A stretch of 64,000 nucleotides of DNA from an uncultured Clostridia bacterium (GTDB lineage: Bacteria; Bacillota; Clostridia; UBA1381), in the NCBI GenBank assembly GCA_947626135.1, contig CANQQZ010000002.1, positions 62,001 to 126,000 of the forward strand. Reading direction: 5' to 3'. Below the pieces are notes generated by a model that worked only from the letters and a program-made list of their open reading frames with translations, was not told the origin of the DNA and did no database searches. Positions 38,003 through 46,263 of the stretch are shown in pieces. A program made the translations under genes and the position numbers. Numbering within the stretch: the stretch's first letter is position 1; the number at the start of each line of letters is the position of its first letter.

Positions 38003-38940
38003 TCAATCACCCCATACGCGTCCGTCAGCGCTTTATACTCCGCGTCCGTTATTGCCATGACCGTGCCGTGTCTGTAAACCGCGTCGAAACGGCAGTCGGC
38101 TGATTTGGTAAATATGCCCTTATCGATGTCATCGGTCACAAAGAGCTCGTATCCCTTTTTCTCCGCGAAATGGTCAAGGAACAGCCCCCATCGTCCGTCA
38201 TGCATTCTGACCGCGGTCGGTCCCTCATAGCCGAGCATGCCGTCAAGATTCGTCGTCCTGACACGCTCCCAGCCGTATGACAGATGCCCGCTTTTATCCA
38301 TAACAATGGTTTTTCTTGATTCGTTCTTGGTAAACCGATAATATACGCCGTTATGCCCGATAATAGTCGTGTCAATATTGGCAGCCGCCGTACCGAGCAT
38401 TCTTTCCTCTTCCGTAGCGTTGTCTATATATATGCGCGCGGGCGTAAACCTGCGAAAATCCTCGGTATACGCGTAATATACGCGTTCATACCGGTAATCG
38501 TCTCCGCCCGTCGCCGACGCCCAGTACACTATATAAGCGCCCTTCTCGGGGTCATATGCCGCCTCGGGAGCCCACGCGCAGCCGGCGTCAGAGACGGCGA
38601 TTTCAGCCAGTCTCGCCTCGCTCCAGTCAACCAGATTTCCGCTTTCCCACACAAGTATGCTTTTGCTGCCGTTTTCCTGGCATTCGTCCCACGACCGGCG
38701 CAGGTTGCCTCTGTGATAAATGCTTAAATCGCTGGCGAGAATATAATATTTATCTCCATCCGGAGCCTTTATTATAAACGGGTCTCGCGCGCCCTTTTCT
38801 CCTATATCGCTTCTCAAAACAGGCTTTCCGCCGTTAAGCGTTTTCCAGTTAACGCAGTCCTCCGACACGGAAAAATAAACCTGCTCGCAGTCCCGATTAT
38901 CTTCTCTGCCGATAAAATGTACGAATAAATACGCGCTCAT
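37999..38940 (-). CDS. glycoside hydrolase family 43-like protein
   Basis: 313 residues, five-bladed propeller type, no signal peptide. AYLFVHFIGRE is the family opening, and ARDPFIIKAPDGDKYYILASDLS contains an Asp typical of GH43. GCAWAPEAAYDPEKGAYIVYWAS is the second conserved block, and NIDTTIIGHNGVYYRFTKNE follows with MLGYEGPTAV, which supplies an acid/base-type Glu. It likely acts on arabinose- or xylose-containing oligosaccharides. A GTG nine bases upstream lies too near GGAGG, so ATG 38940 is used. Only 21 nt separate it from pyrD, without a terminator. Confidence 0.85.
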   Translation of the reverse strand: MSAYLFVHFIGREDNRDCEQVYFSVSEDCVNWKTLNGGKPVLRSDIGEKGARDPFIIKAPDGDKYYILASDLSIYHRGNLRRSWDECQENGSKSILVWESGNLVDWSEARLAEIAVSDAGCAWAPEAAYDPEKGAYIVYWASATGGDDYRYERVYYAYTEDFRRFTPARIYIDNATEEERMLGTAAANIDTTIIGHNGVYYRFTKNESRKTIVMDKSGHLSYGWERVRTTNLDGMLGYEGPTAVRMHDGRWGLFLDHFAEKKGYELFVTDDIDKGIFTKSADCRFDAVYRHGTVMAITDAEYKALTDAYGVIE

Positions 38941-38961
38941 ATGCCGCACACCTCCGATGTA

Positions 38962-39879
38962 TTAATTTATTTTGACCGCGCCGGTAAGCTCGGTTATATC
39001 GGTTATTCCGAATTTGGCACAGTATTCCGCCATTTCGCGCTTTACACGCAAAATCAAATCCGGTTCTATAAACATTCCGGTACCGAGCGCCACAAGCGAC
39101 GCTCCCGCAAGCATAAGCTCAATAACGTCCGCGCCGGACATGACTCCGCCCATTCCGATTATGGGAATATCCGCCGCCTGCGCCGTCTGATATATCATTC
39201 TGACCGCGACCGGCTTCACCGCGGGTCCCGACAATCCGCCCATATTATTGGCAAGCACGGGTCTGCGCGTATTTATATCGATTTTCATGCCTAAAAGCGT
39301 ATTGATAAGCGACAGCGCGTCCGCGCCGCCCCTTTGAGCGGCAAGAGCTATATCGGTCACGGAGGTTACGTTCGGCGAAAGCTTTACCACAAGCGGCTTT
39401 TTCGACACGGCTTTGACCTCTCTCGTCAGCTCATAAACAACATCGGGATTTGTTCCGAATGCCAGTCCTCCGTGCCTGACATTCGGACATGATATGTTCA
39501 TCTCGATTGCCGCCGCGTCCGTATCAGACAGAATTTCAGCCATTTCACAATATTCCTCTATCGTATTGCCGGACATATTCACTATTACATTCGTATCGAT
39601 CTCCGCAAGCCGCGGCATGATATCAGCCGCAAACGCCTCCACGCCGGGATTTTGCAGACCCACGCTGTTCAGTATTCCGGAAGGCGTTTCCGCGATTCTC
39701 GGAGGCGCGTTTCCCGCGCGCTCACGGCGCGTAATGCCCTTTGTGCCGATTCCGCCGTATTCGGACAGCGCGGCATACTCGTTATACTCGCTGCCGAAGC
39801 CGAATGTGCCGGAAGCGGTGACTATCGGATTTTTAAACTCTATCCCACAGAAATTTACTGACATATTAATATCGCTCAT
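38962..39879 (-). CDS. pyrD: dihydroorotate dehydrogenase B, catalytic subunit
   Basis: FMN enzyme oxidising dihydroorotate to orotate, type 1B, using PyrK for electron transfer to NAD. Seen: NPIVTASGTFGFGSEY, NISCPNVRHGG with the catalytic Cys, VVKLSPNVT, and GMGGVMSGADVIELMLAGASLVALGT. About 305 residues. The pyrK stop and this ATG share one base; a GTG codon directly upstream is also in frame. Last pyrimidine gene of the operon, followed by the GH43 gene. Confidence 0.96.
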   Translation of the reverse strand: MSDINMSVNFCGIEFKNPIVTASGTFGFGSEYNEYAALSEYGGIGTKGITRRERAGNAPPRIAETPSGILNSVGLQNPGVEAFAADIMPRLAEIDTNVIVNMSGNTIEEYCEMAEILSDTDAAAIEMNISCPNVRHGGLAFGTNPDVVYELTREVKAVSKKPLVVKLSPNVTSVTDIALAAQRGGADALSLINTLLGMKIDINTRRPVLANNMGGLSGPAVKPVAVRMIYQTAQAADIPIIGMGGVMSGADVIELMLAGASLVALGTGMFIEPDLILRVKREMAEYCAKFGITDITELTGAVKIN

Positions 39880-40640
39880 CACAGCTTCACCACCCTTGAA
39901 TCAAATACCGGTCCGTTTTTACACACGCGCATATATCTGTTCATGCCCTCGAAGATCGTCTCGCACGAGCATACAAGACAAGCGCCTATTCCGCAGCCCA
40001 TGCGCTGCTCCAATGACAGCTGACACTCGATGCCGCTGCCCTCGGCGATTGATTTTACGGCTTTAAGCATCGGCGCGGGTCCGCATGAAAAAATCACGCC
40101 GCACGGATTATCTTTTATATAATTCTCCATCGCGGACGCGATATAACCGTTATATCCGTAGCTGCCGTCGTCCGTGCCTATCACGCACATTCCCGATACG
40201 GCTTTAAACTCATCCTCCATTACTACGCGCGATTTATCACGGAAGCCGAGAAATACGTTTGCCTCTCCCCCCAGATCCTTCGCGAGCTTATAGAGCGGGA
40301 ACACGCCTATTCCGCCGCCGATTATCAGCGGATTTTTGTAATCCTTTATTTCGAATCCGTGACCGAGCGGACCCAGAATGTTGATATATCCGCCCTCCGG
40401 AATATCGGACAGCTCCTCGGTGCCCTCGCCCTTTACCTCGAAAATAAAGCGAACCGTTCCGTCTCCGGCGTCGCAAATGCTTATCGGGCGGCGCAAAAAG
40501 GTTTTATCGCCGCATTTTATATGCAGGAACTGTCCGCACTGCGCCGCCTTCGATATTTCATCGCTCTCAATCACAAAATCGAATATGCCGGGTATAATTT
40601 CCGTTTTTTTGATTAATTTACATTGTTCGGTCTTCTTCAT
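39879..40640 (-). CDS. pyrK: dihydroorotate dehydrogenase B, electron-transfer subunit
   Basis: 253 residues. FAD-binding FLRRPISICDAGDG, NAD-binding LIIGGGIGVFPLYKLAKDL, and the 2Fe-2S cysteine cluster in RMGCGIGACLVCSCET near the C-terminus. It passes electrons from PyrD to NAD. It is coupled to pyrD by a one-base overlap. Confidence 0.96.
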   Translation of the reverse strand: MKKTEQCKLIKKTEIIPGIFDFVIESDEISKAAQCGQFLHIKCGDKTFLRRPISICDAGDGTVRFIFEVKGEGTEELSDIPEGGYINILGPLGHGFEIKDYKNPLIIGGGIGVFPLYKLAKDLGGEANVFLGFRDKSRVVMEDEFKAVSGMCVIGTDDGSYGYNGYIASAMENYIKDNPCGVIFSCGPAPMLKAVKSIAEGSGIECQLSLEQRMGCGIGACLVCSCETIFEGMNRYMRVCKNGPVFDSRVVKL

Positions 40641-40803
40641 AAATTTCTCCCTTTACATATGATAGACGTTATTTAATGCGCGGCGCCGTTAATGCCGCGA
40701 ATGACTGTCCCCCGCTGTCATACGGCGCGTCATGCAACGGTCCCTGCCGCATAACCTCGGAAGCAAACGGAACGAAATCGTCGCATTTCACGTCTTTTTT
40801 TCA
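40641..40803 (-). other. 163-nt gap in the pyr operon with a possible micro-ORF
   Basis: Between pyrF and pyrK. On the minus strand a GTG near 40791 opens a frame of about 40 codons (VKCDDFVPFASEVMRQ and further) that ends just before the pyrK ribosome site. No ribosome site is visible for it. It may be a remnant or a non-coding spacer; no hairpin terminator was found. Confidence 0.2.
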
Positions 40804-41718
40804 TTACAATACGCCTGTTATATCCTCCTTCATTCTTAATGCCTCGGCTCTCGCCGCCTCGGCAAACTGCTCCTCCTTCCAATCGCCCTTTTTATACGCG
40901 CACATGACAGCGCGCGAGGAATTTACAATCGCTCCCAGACCGTCCGCGTTAAAGCACGGCTTTACACCCATTGCGCCTCCGCCCTGCGCGCCGTAGCCGG
41001 GCACAAGGAAATATGATTTGGGCATGATTTGTCTTAAAATTTTTGCCTGCTCCGGATACGTCGCTCCGACAACAGCGCCGACAGCGCCGTAGCCGCTTTC
41101 GCCTATTGTCCCGCTGTTCCATTCGTTTACCTTCCCGGCAACTATCTCAAAAATTCGTTTTCCGTTTAATTCCAGGTCCTGCAATTCTCCGGATGACGGG
41201 TTTGACGTTTTTACAAGCGTGAAAATCGCCTTGCCGTATTTTTTGCAGTCCTCGACAAACGGCATTACGCCGTCCGTTCCCAGATACGGGTTTACCGTAA
41301 TGCAGTCCGCGCCGCACGGCGATATCAAATCTCCGTCTATATCTGTTTTGCCAAGATACGCCTTTGAGTACGCCTCGGCTGTGGAGCCTATGTCATTGCG
41401 CTTAACGTCAAGGATCACATACAAGCCTTTTTCCTTCGCGTATTCTATCGTTTTATGAAGCGCCGCTTCTCCCGGCAGTCCGTACATTTCATAAAAAGCG
41501 GACTGCGGCTTCACCGCCGGGACCACATCGCACAGCGCGTCGATAAGCCCCTTGTTAAACTCCCAAATCGCCGCCGCCGCGCCGTTCAGATTTTTGCCGT
41601 GCCCGGCATACGCCTTTTCGCGAATATACGACGGAACATAATCAAGCTTGGGATCCAGTCCCGCAACCGACGGATTCCCCTTCTCCTTTATTTTTTTTAC
41701 AAGCAGATCAACCGACAT
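40804..41718 (-). CDS. pyrF: orotidine 5-prime-phosphate decarboxylase (type 2)
   Basis: Final UMP-forming step. 304 residues, longer than the E. coli type and matching the type 2 family: PSVAGLDPKLDYVP, VKPQSAFYEMYG, the catalytic VILDVKRNDIGSTAEAY, and YFLVPGYGAQGG. It begins one base after the pyrC stop. Confidence 0.95.
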   Translation of the reverse strand: MSVDLLVKKIKEKGNPSVAGLDPKLDYVPSYIREKAYAGHGKNLNGAAAAIWEFNKGLIDALCDVVPAVKPQSAFYEMYGLPGEAALHKTIEYAKEKGLYVILDVKRNDIGSTAEAYSKAYLGKTDIDGDLISPCGADCITVNPYLGTDGVMPFVEDCKKYGKAIFTLVKTSNPSSGELQDLELNGKRIFEIVAGKVNEWNSGTIGESGYGAVGAVVGATYPEQAKILRQIMPKSYFLVPGYGAQGGGAMGVKPCFNADGLGAIVNSSRAVMCAYKKGDWKEEQFAEAARAEALRMKEDITGVL

Positions 41719-43011
41719 TTATCTTTCCTCCAATTCTCCGTTTTTCACTCTTATTTTTCCGCCGACAATCACGTATTCCGGCTTGCCGTAAAGCTTCCAT
41801 CCGTCATATGGTGAATTTTTGCTTTTTGACTTGAATTTATTAACGTCAACTGTCCATTCCTTACCGGGATCAAAAATCGTAATATCCGCATCCGCTCCCA
41901 CAGACAGCGTACCCTTCGGAATGTTCAGTATTTTCGCGGGTTTTTCGCTCATAAGCGAAATAAGCTCGTTAATTGTGAGCACATTTTCCCTTACAAGATA
42001 CGTTAAGCCCAGTCCGAGCGACGTTTCAAGTCCGATTATGCCGTTTAGGGCAAGCGCGAACTCGCAGCGCTTCTCGTCTATATGATGAGGTGCATGGTCC
42101 GTTATAATAGCGTCTATCGTGCCGTCCTTCAGTCCCTCTTTGATTGCCGCAACGTCATCCTCGGTGCGAAGCGGAGGATTCATTTTTGCGTTCGTGTCAA
42201 ATCCCTCGACAGCCTTTTCCGTAAGCGTGAAATAATGCGGCGCGGTTTCGCATGTAACCTTAACGCCGCGCTTTTTCGCCTGACGAACCAAATCCACCGT
42301 TCCGCGCGTGCTTACGTGAGCTATATGCACCGGCGCGTCCACAGCCTCGGCAATCAATATATCACGCGCCGCCTGGACCTCCTCCGCCGCGCGCGTTATG
42401 CCCCGCAGTCCGAGGTATGTCGATACTAAGCCCTCGTTCATATCTCCGCCGTCCGCAAGCGACAAATCCTCGCAATGAGATATTACCGGCAAGCCGAACA
42501 TCTGAGCGTATTGCAGAGCGTGCTTCATTAAAATCGGCTCCGATACGGGCTTTCCGTCGTCTGATACGGCTACGGCTCCCGCATCCTTTAAGCCGCCCAT
42601 TTCCGACAGCTCTTTGCCCGCCATACCCTTGGAGATCGCTCCGACGGGATAAACGTTTGCAAACCCCTCGTTCGCCGCCTTTTCGATTATATATCTCACG
42701 ACCGCTTCGCTGTCGCATACCGGAGATGTATTCGGCATACATGCTACCGAGGTTACGCCCCCCATAACCGCCGCCTTTGTGCCGGTTATGATATCCTCCT
42801 TGTATTCCAGACCCGGATCGCGCAGATGCACATGCATATCCACAAGCCCCGGCGTCACGCATTCTCCCGACGCGTCTATTACAACGTCAGCCGAACTCGT
42901 TATATTTTCCGCAAGCTCCGCGATTTTGCTTCCTTCAACAAGCAGATCCGCGGTTTTATCGACGCCGTTGGCAGGGTCTATTATATGTCCGTTTTTAATT
43001 AATATTTTCAT
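41719..43011 (-). CDS. pyrC: dihydroorotase
   Basis: Zinc amidohydrolase cyclising carbamoyl aspartate, about 430 residues. Metal and substrate motifs: [43 protein letters not shown], and [16 protein letters not shown]. The frame is open upstream to 43050, but AAGGGGTGATAAA before 43011 marks the start (MKILIKNGH). Type I (PyrC/AllB-like) by the HVHLRDPG motif. Confidence 0.96.
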   Translation of the reverse strand: MKILIKNGHIIDPANGVDKTADLLVEGSKIAELAENITSSADVVIDASGECVTPGLVDMHVHLRDPGLEYKEDIITGTKAAVMGGVTSVACMPNTSPVCDSEAVVRYIIEKAANEGFANVYPVGAISKGMAGKELSEMGGLKDAGAVAVSDDGKPVSEPILMKHALQYAQMFGLPVISHCEDLSLADGGDMNEGLVSTYLGLRGITRAAEEVQAARDILIAEAVDAPVHIAHVSTRGTVDLVRQAKKRGVKVTCETAPHYFTLTEKAVEGFDTNAKMNPPLRTEDDVAAIKEGLKDGTIDAIITDHAPHHIDEKRCEFALALNGIIGLETSLGLGLTYLVRENVLTINELISLMSEKPAKILNIPKGTLSVGADADITIFDPGKEWTVDVNKFKSKSKNSPYDGWKLYGKPEYVIVGGKIRVKNGELEER

Positions 43012-43043
43012 TTTATCACCCCTTCTGTTTTTCACAAGCGTAC

Positions 43044-43094
43044 CCGGCAAGCCTCAGGTACCGGAGCGGGATTAGTAATCCCGCGTCTTGCCGG
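43044..43094 (-). ncRNA. structured RNA-like segment between pyrB and pyrC
   Basis: On the transcribed minus strand an outer stem CCGGCAAG/CTTGCCGG (43087-43094 with 43044-43051) encloses a perfect hairpin of 8 bp (GCGGGATT-ACT-AATCCCGC, 43066-43084) and the segment CTCCGGTACCTGAG, giving a three-way-junction-like fold. No T tract follows, so it is not an obvious terminator. It shares TCCGGTACC with the murE-murF hairpin. A cis-acting RNA is possible; no known riboswitch class was recognised. Confidence 0.4.
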
Positions 43095-43127
43095 AAGCAA
43101 ATGCCGGCTGGTTTCACCGCGGGCATA

Positions 43128-44057
43128 CTATCTGTTAAATCCGCCGCGCGACAACAGATACATGACAGCCATACGCACAGCCACTCCCGATTTAACCTGC
43201 TCGTTTATCACGCTTTGAGGACCGTCGATGACCGATGAGGATAATTCCACGCCGCGGTTTACCGGTCCCGGATGCATCAAAAGCGCTCCGGGTTTTGCGA
43301 GCTTTAATTTTTCCTCGTCTATTCCGAAATATTTATGATATTCCCTTACGCTCGGGAACAAGCCCTTTTTCTGACGTTCAAGCTGTATGCGCAGCCCCAT
43401 TACTATATCAGCGTCCCTGACGGCTTCGCGAACATCTGTATATGCCGCGACGCCCATTTTTTCTATCTGCGGCGGCATAAGCGTCGCCGGTCCCGCGACA
43501 GCCACCTCCGCGCCCAACGCCCGGAGTCCGTATATATTGGACCTGACAACGCGGCTGTGGTATACGTCGCCGATTATAGCGACCTTCAATCCCTTAAAAT
43601 TCTCGAAGCTTCCGAGCTTCTCATACATCGTAAGCATGTCCAGCAGCGCTTGCGTCGGATGCTCGTTCATGCCGTCGCCGGCATTTATTACGGAAGCGGA
43701 TATCAACGGCGCTATAACTCCCGGCGCGCCGCTCATGCTGTGGCGCATAACAAGAATATCGGTACCCATCATATTAATTGTCTGAGCCGTATCTATAAGC
43801 GATTCGCCCTTTTGTACCGACGAGCCCGACGCGGTTATATTTGCGGCGTTCGCGCTCATGTATTTCGCCGCGAGCTCAAACGATAATCTTGTTCTCGTGC
43901 TGTTTTCATAAAACAGATTTACGACGGTGCGCCCCTGCAAATGCTGTGTTTTTTTATTCGGCTGGCTGACTACCATTTTCATTGTTTTTGCCGTATCGAG
44001 TATGTTTTTTATTTCCTCCGCGCTCATCCCTTTGAGTCCGAGCAGATCCCGTTTCAT
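43128..44057 (-). CDS. pyrB: aspartate carbamoyltransferase, catalytic subunit
   Basis: Joins carbamoyl phosphate and aspartate. 309 residues. FYENSTRTRLSFELAAKYM is the carbamoyl-phosphate signature, and DILVMRHSMSGAP, NAGDGMNEHPTQALLDMLT and MHPGPVNRGVEL are further blocks. No regulatory subunit (pyrI) follows, as usual for the Bacillus-type enzyme. ATGA overlap with pyrR. Confidence 0.97.
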   Translation of the reverse strand: MKRDLLGLKGMSAEEIKNILDTAKTMKMVVSQPNKKTQHLQGRTVVNLFYENSTRTRLSFELAAKYMSANAANITASGSSVQKGESLIDTAQTINMMGTDILVMRHSMSGAPGVIAPLISASVINAGDGMNEHPTQALLDMLTMYEKLGSFENFKGLKVAIIGDVYHSRVVRSNIYGLRALGAEVAVAGPATLMPPQIEKMGVAAYTDVREAVRDADIVMGLRIQLERQKKGLFPSVREYHKYFGIDEEKLKLAKPGALLMHPGPVNRGVELSSSVIDGPQSVINEQVKSGVAVRMAVMYLLSRGGFNR

Positions 44058-44611
44058 TGCCGCACCTCCCTGTCGTGAATAGTTACCCTTTTAAGCTCGC
44101 CGTTTTCGTCCAAATCGGCGTTTATATATTCGGCTCCGGACGCCGGAGCGTACATTCCCGTAAAATCCGGCTGGATCGGCAGCTCCCGTCCGCCGCGGTC
44201 CACCAGTACCGCAAGCTGTATTCTCTGCGGTCGCCCCATGTCAAAAATTGACTCTATGGCGGCGCGTATCGTCCTGCCCGAGTAAATCACATCGTCCACC
44301 AGTACAATGTTCTTATCCTCTATCGCAAAAGGAATATCCGTTCCGCGAACTATCGGATGCTCCGCAAGCCTGGTCAAATCATCGCGGTAGAAGGTTATAT
44401 CAAGACTTCCCGCGGGAAGCGTCACACCCTCAATATCATATATTCGTTTTATAATCGTCCGCGCAAGCTCCGCGCCCTTTTTCTGGATACCTATAATAAC
44501 GGTATTACCGGCGCCTCTGCTGCGCTCGAGAATCTCATACGCCATGCGCGTTACCGCCCGCTTGGCGTCCTGCTCGTCCATAAGCACGGCTTTAGCTGTA
44601 CCTATCGGCAT
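44054..44611 (-). CDS. pyrR: bifunctional PyrR: pyr operon regulator / uracil phosphoribosyltransferase
   Basis: 185 residues. The PRPP loop VLVDDVIYSGRTIRAAIES, the LDITFYRDDL segment and VIIGIQKKGAELA are typical of PyrR. In Bacillus it binds pyr mRNA and causes attenuation when UMP is high. Here the leader of about 90 nt shows no clear antiterminator/terminator pair or binding loop, so the mode of control is uncertain. The start at 44611 follows AAAGGAGGCGG; the frame is open further upstream. Confidence 0.94.
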   Translation of the reverse strand: MPIGTAKAVLMDEQDAKRAVTRMAYEILERSRGAGNTVIIGIQKKGAELARTIIKRIYDIEGVTLPAGSLDITFYRDDLTRLAEHPIVRGTDIPFAIEDKNIVLVDDVIYSGRTIRAAIESIFDMGRPQRIQLAVLVDRGGRELPIQPDFTGMYAPASGAEYINADLDENGELKRVTIHDREVRQ

Positions 44612-44707
44612 TATATATCCGCCTCCTTTGTTAAAAAAATCCTCTTTTCCTCCGCTAAAAACAGCCCGTTCATTCCGCAAAGAAAACGAGTAAAATCCGG
44701 TAACATC

Positions 44708-44736
44708 ATTTTACCACACGGCGCGGTGTTTTTCAA
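44708..44736 (-). promoter_or_regulatory. sigma-A-type promoter of the pyr operon
   Basis: Minus strand TTGAAA (44731-44736), 17-bp spacer, TAAAAT (44708-44713). It is back to back with the argH promoter at 44791. Confidence 0.65.
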
Positions 44737-44790
44737 TCTGATTTTTCAAAATAATTTCCCAAATTCCCCGATTTATTTTTCCCGAAATTG

Positions 44791-44819
44791 TTTACATTCC
44801 CGACCGTTTATTGTATAAT
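44791..44819 (+). promoter_or_regulatory. sigma-A-type promoter of argH
   Basis: TTTACA (44791-44796), 17-bp spacer, perfect TATAAT (44814-44819), with the start about 25 nt before the argH ATG. Confidence 0.75.
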
Positions 44820-44850
44820 ATCATACGAATATAAATTACGGAGGCATATT

Positions 44851-46230
44851 ATGGCAAAATTGTGGAGCGGGCGCTTTTCCAAAAGCACCGATAAAAAGGT
44901 TGACGATTTCAACTCATCCATACGCTTTGACAAGCGTATGTATAAGCAGGACATAGAAGGCTCAAAGGCTCACGCGAAAATGCTCGGCAGGCAGGGTATC
45001 ATTCCGGCTGAGGACGCGGAGAAAATAGTAACGGAGCTCGACAATATAGCTTCGGATATAGAAAACGGAAAAATAGAATTTTTAGTTGACGCGGAAGATA
45101 TTCACATGAATATCGAAAAAATACTGACCGACCGCATAGGCGACGCGGGCAAGCGCCTTCATACCGGCAGGAGCCGCAATGACCAGGTGGCGCTCGACAT
45201 ACGCATGTATCTCATGGATGAGATCGACCAAATCCGCGGCATGCTCATACGCGCTCTTAAAACGCTTACGGCGCTGTCAAAGGAGCATGTCGAAACCATT
45301 ATGCCGGGATATACGCATTTGCAGAAGGCTCAGCCCGTAACGTTCGCGCATCATCTTATGGCATATTTTGAGATGCTCAAGCGTGATTTATCGCGTCTTG
45401 ACGACTGCAAAAAGCGCATGAACGTTATGCCTCTCGGCTCCGGCGCTCTCGCCGGGACAACGTACCCGCTCGACCGTGAATTTGTCGCACGGGAGCTGGG
45501 CTTTGCCTCTGTTACGCTGAATTCTCTTGACGGTGTTTCCGACCGTGATTTTGTAATAGAGCTCGCGTCGTGTCTGTCCATTCTTATGATGCATTTGAGC
45601 CGTTTTTCGGAGGAGCTGATTTTGTGGTCGAGCCACGAATTTTCATTTGTGGAAATGGACGACGCCTTCTCGACCGGCTCGTCTATTATGCCGCAGAAAA
45701 AGAATCCTGACGTAGCGGAGCTTATACGCGGAAAGACGGGACGCGTGTACGGTCATCTCATGGGACTTCTTACAACGATGAAGGGGCTTCCTCTTGCATA
45801 CAATAAGGATATGCAGGAGGATAAGGAGCCGATTTTTGACAGCGTGGACACGGTTAAGCTTTGTCTGCCGGTATTATGCGATATGCTTGCATCTATGACG
45901 GTCAAAAAAGACAATATGCTCCGCGGTTCAAAGGGCGGGTTCACAAACGCGACCGACGCCGCGGACTATCTTGTAAAGAAAGGGCTCCCCTTCCGCGAGG
46001 CGCACGCGGTAATCGGTAAAATGGTAGCATATGCAGTCCTGAACGAAAAGAATCTGGACGAATTCACCATAGACGAATTTAAAACCTTCTCGGATATCAT
46101 AGAGGAGGATATCTACGACGCGATAAGCATGGCTGCCTGCGTAAATGACCGCCGCGTTATCGGCGGTCCGGCAAAGGAGACCGTTGAAAACGCGATAAGG
46201 CTCGCGGAGGAATATATAGAACAGCTTTAA
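44851..46230 (+). CDS. argH: argininosuccinate lyase
   Basis: Splits argininosuccinate to arginine and fumarate. 459 residues: [52 protein letters not shown], the lyase signature [22 protein letters not shown] at 44851 after ACGGAGGCAT; codons upstream in the same frame lie inside the promoter. No other arginine gene is adjacent; a GH42 gene follows by 33 nt. Confidence 0.97.
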   Translation: MAKLWSGRFSKSTDKKVDDFNSSIRFDKRMYKQDIEGSKAHAKMLGRQGIIPAEDAEKIVTELDNIASDIENGKIEFLVDAEDIHMNIEKILTDRIGDAGKRLHTGRSRNDQVALDIRMYLMDEIDQIRGMLIRALKTLTALSKEHVETIMPGYTHLQKAQPVTFAHHLMAYFEMLKRDLSRLDDCKKRMNVMPLGSGALAGTTYPLDREFVARELGFASVTLNSLDGVSDRDFVIELASCLSILMMHLSRFSEELILWSSHEFSFVEMDDAFSTGSSIMPQKKNPDVAELIRGKTGRVYGHLMGLLTTMKGLPLAYNKDMQEDKEPIFDSVDTVKLCLPVLCDMLASMTVKKDNMLRGSKGGFTNATDAADYLVKKGLPFREAHAVIGKMVAYAVLNEKNLDEFTIDEFKTFSDIIEEDIYDAISMAACVNDRRVIGGPAKETVENAIRLAEEYIEQL

Positions 46231-46263
46231 ATTGTCACACTTAATAAAAAGGAATGCAGGGAA

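Noticed and set aside
44612-44707. PyrR-controlled attenuator in the pyr leader
   Set aside because: The leader of about 90 nt shows no terminator hairpin with T tract and no convincing PyrR binding loop.
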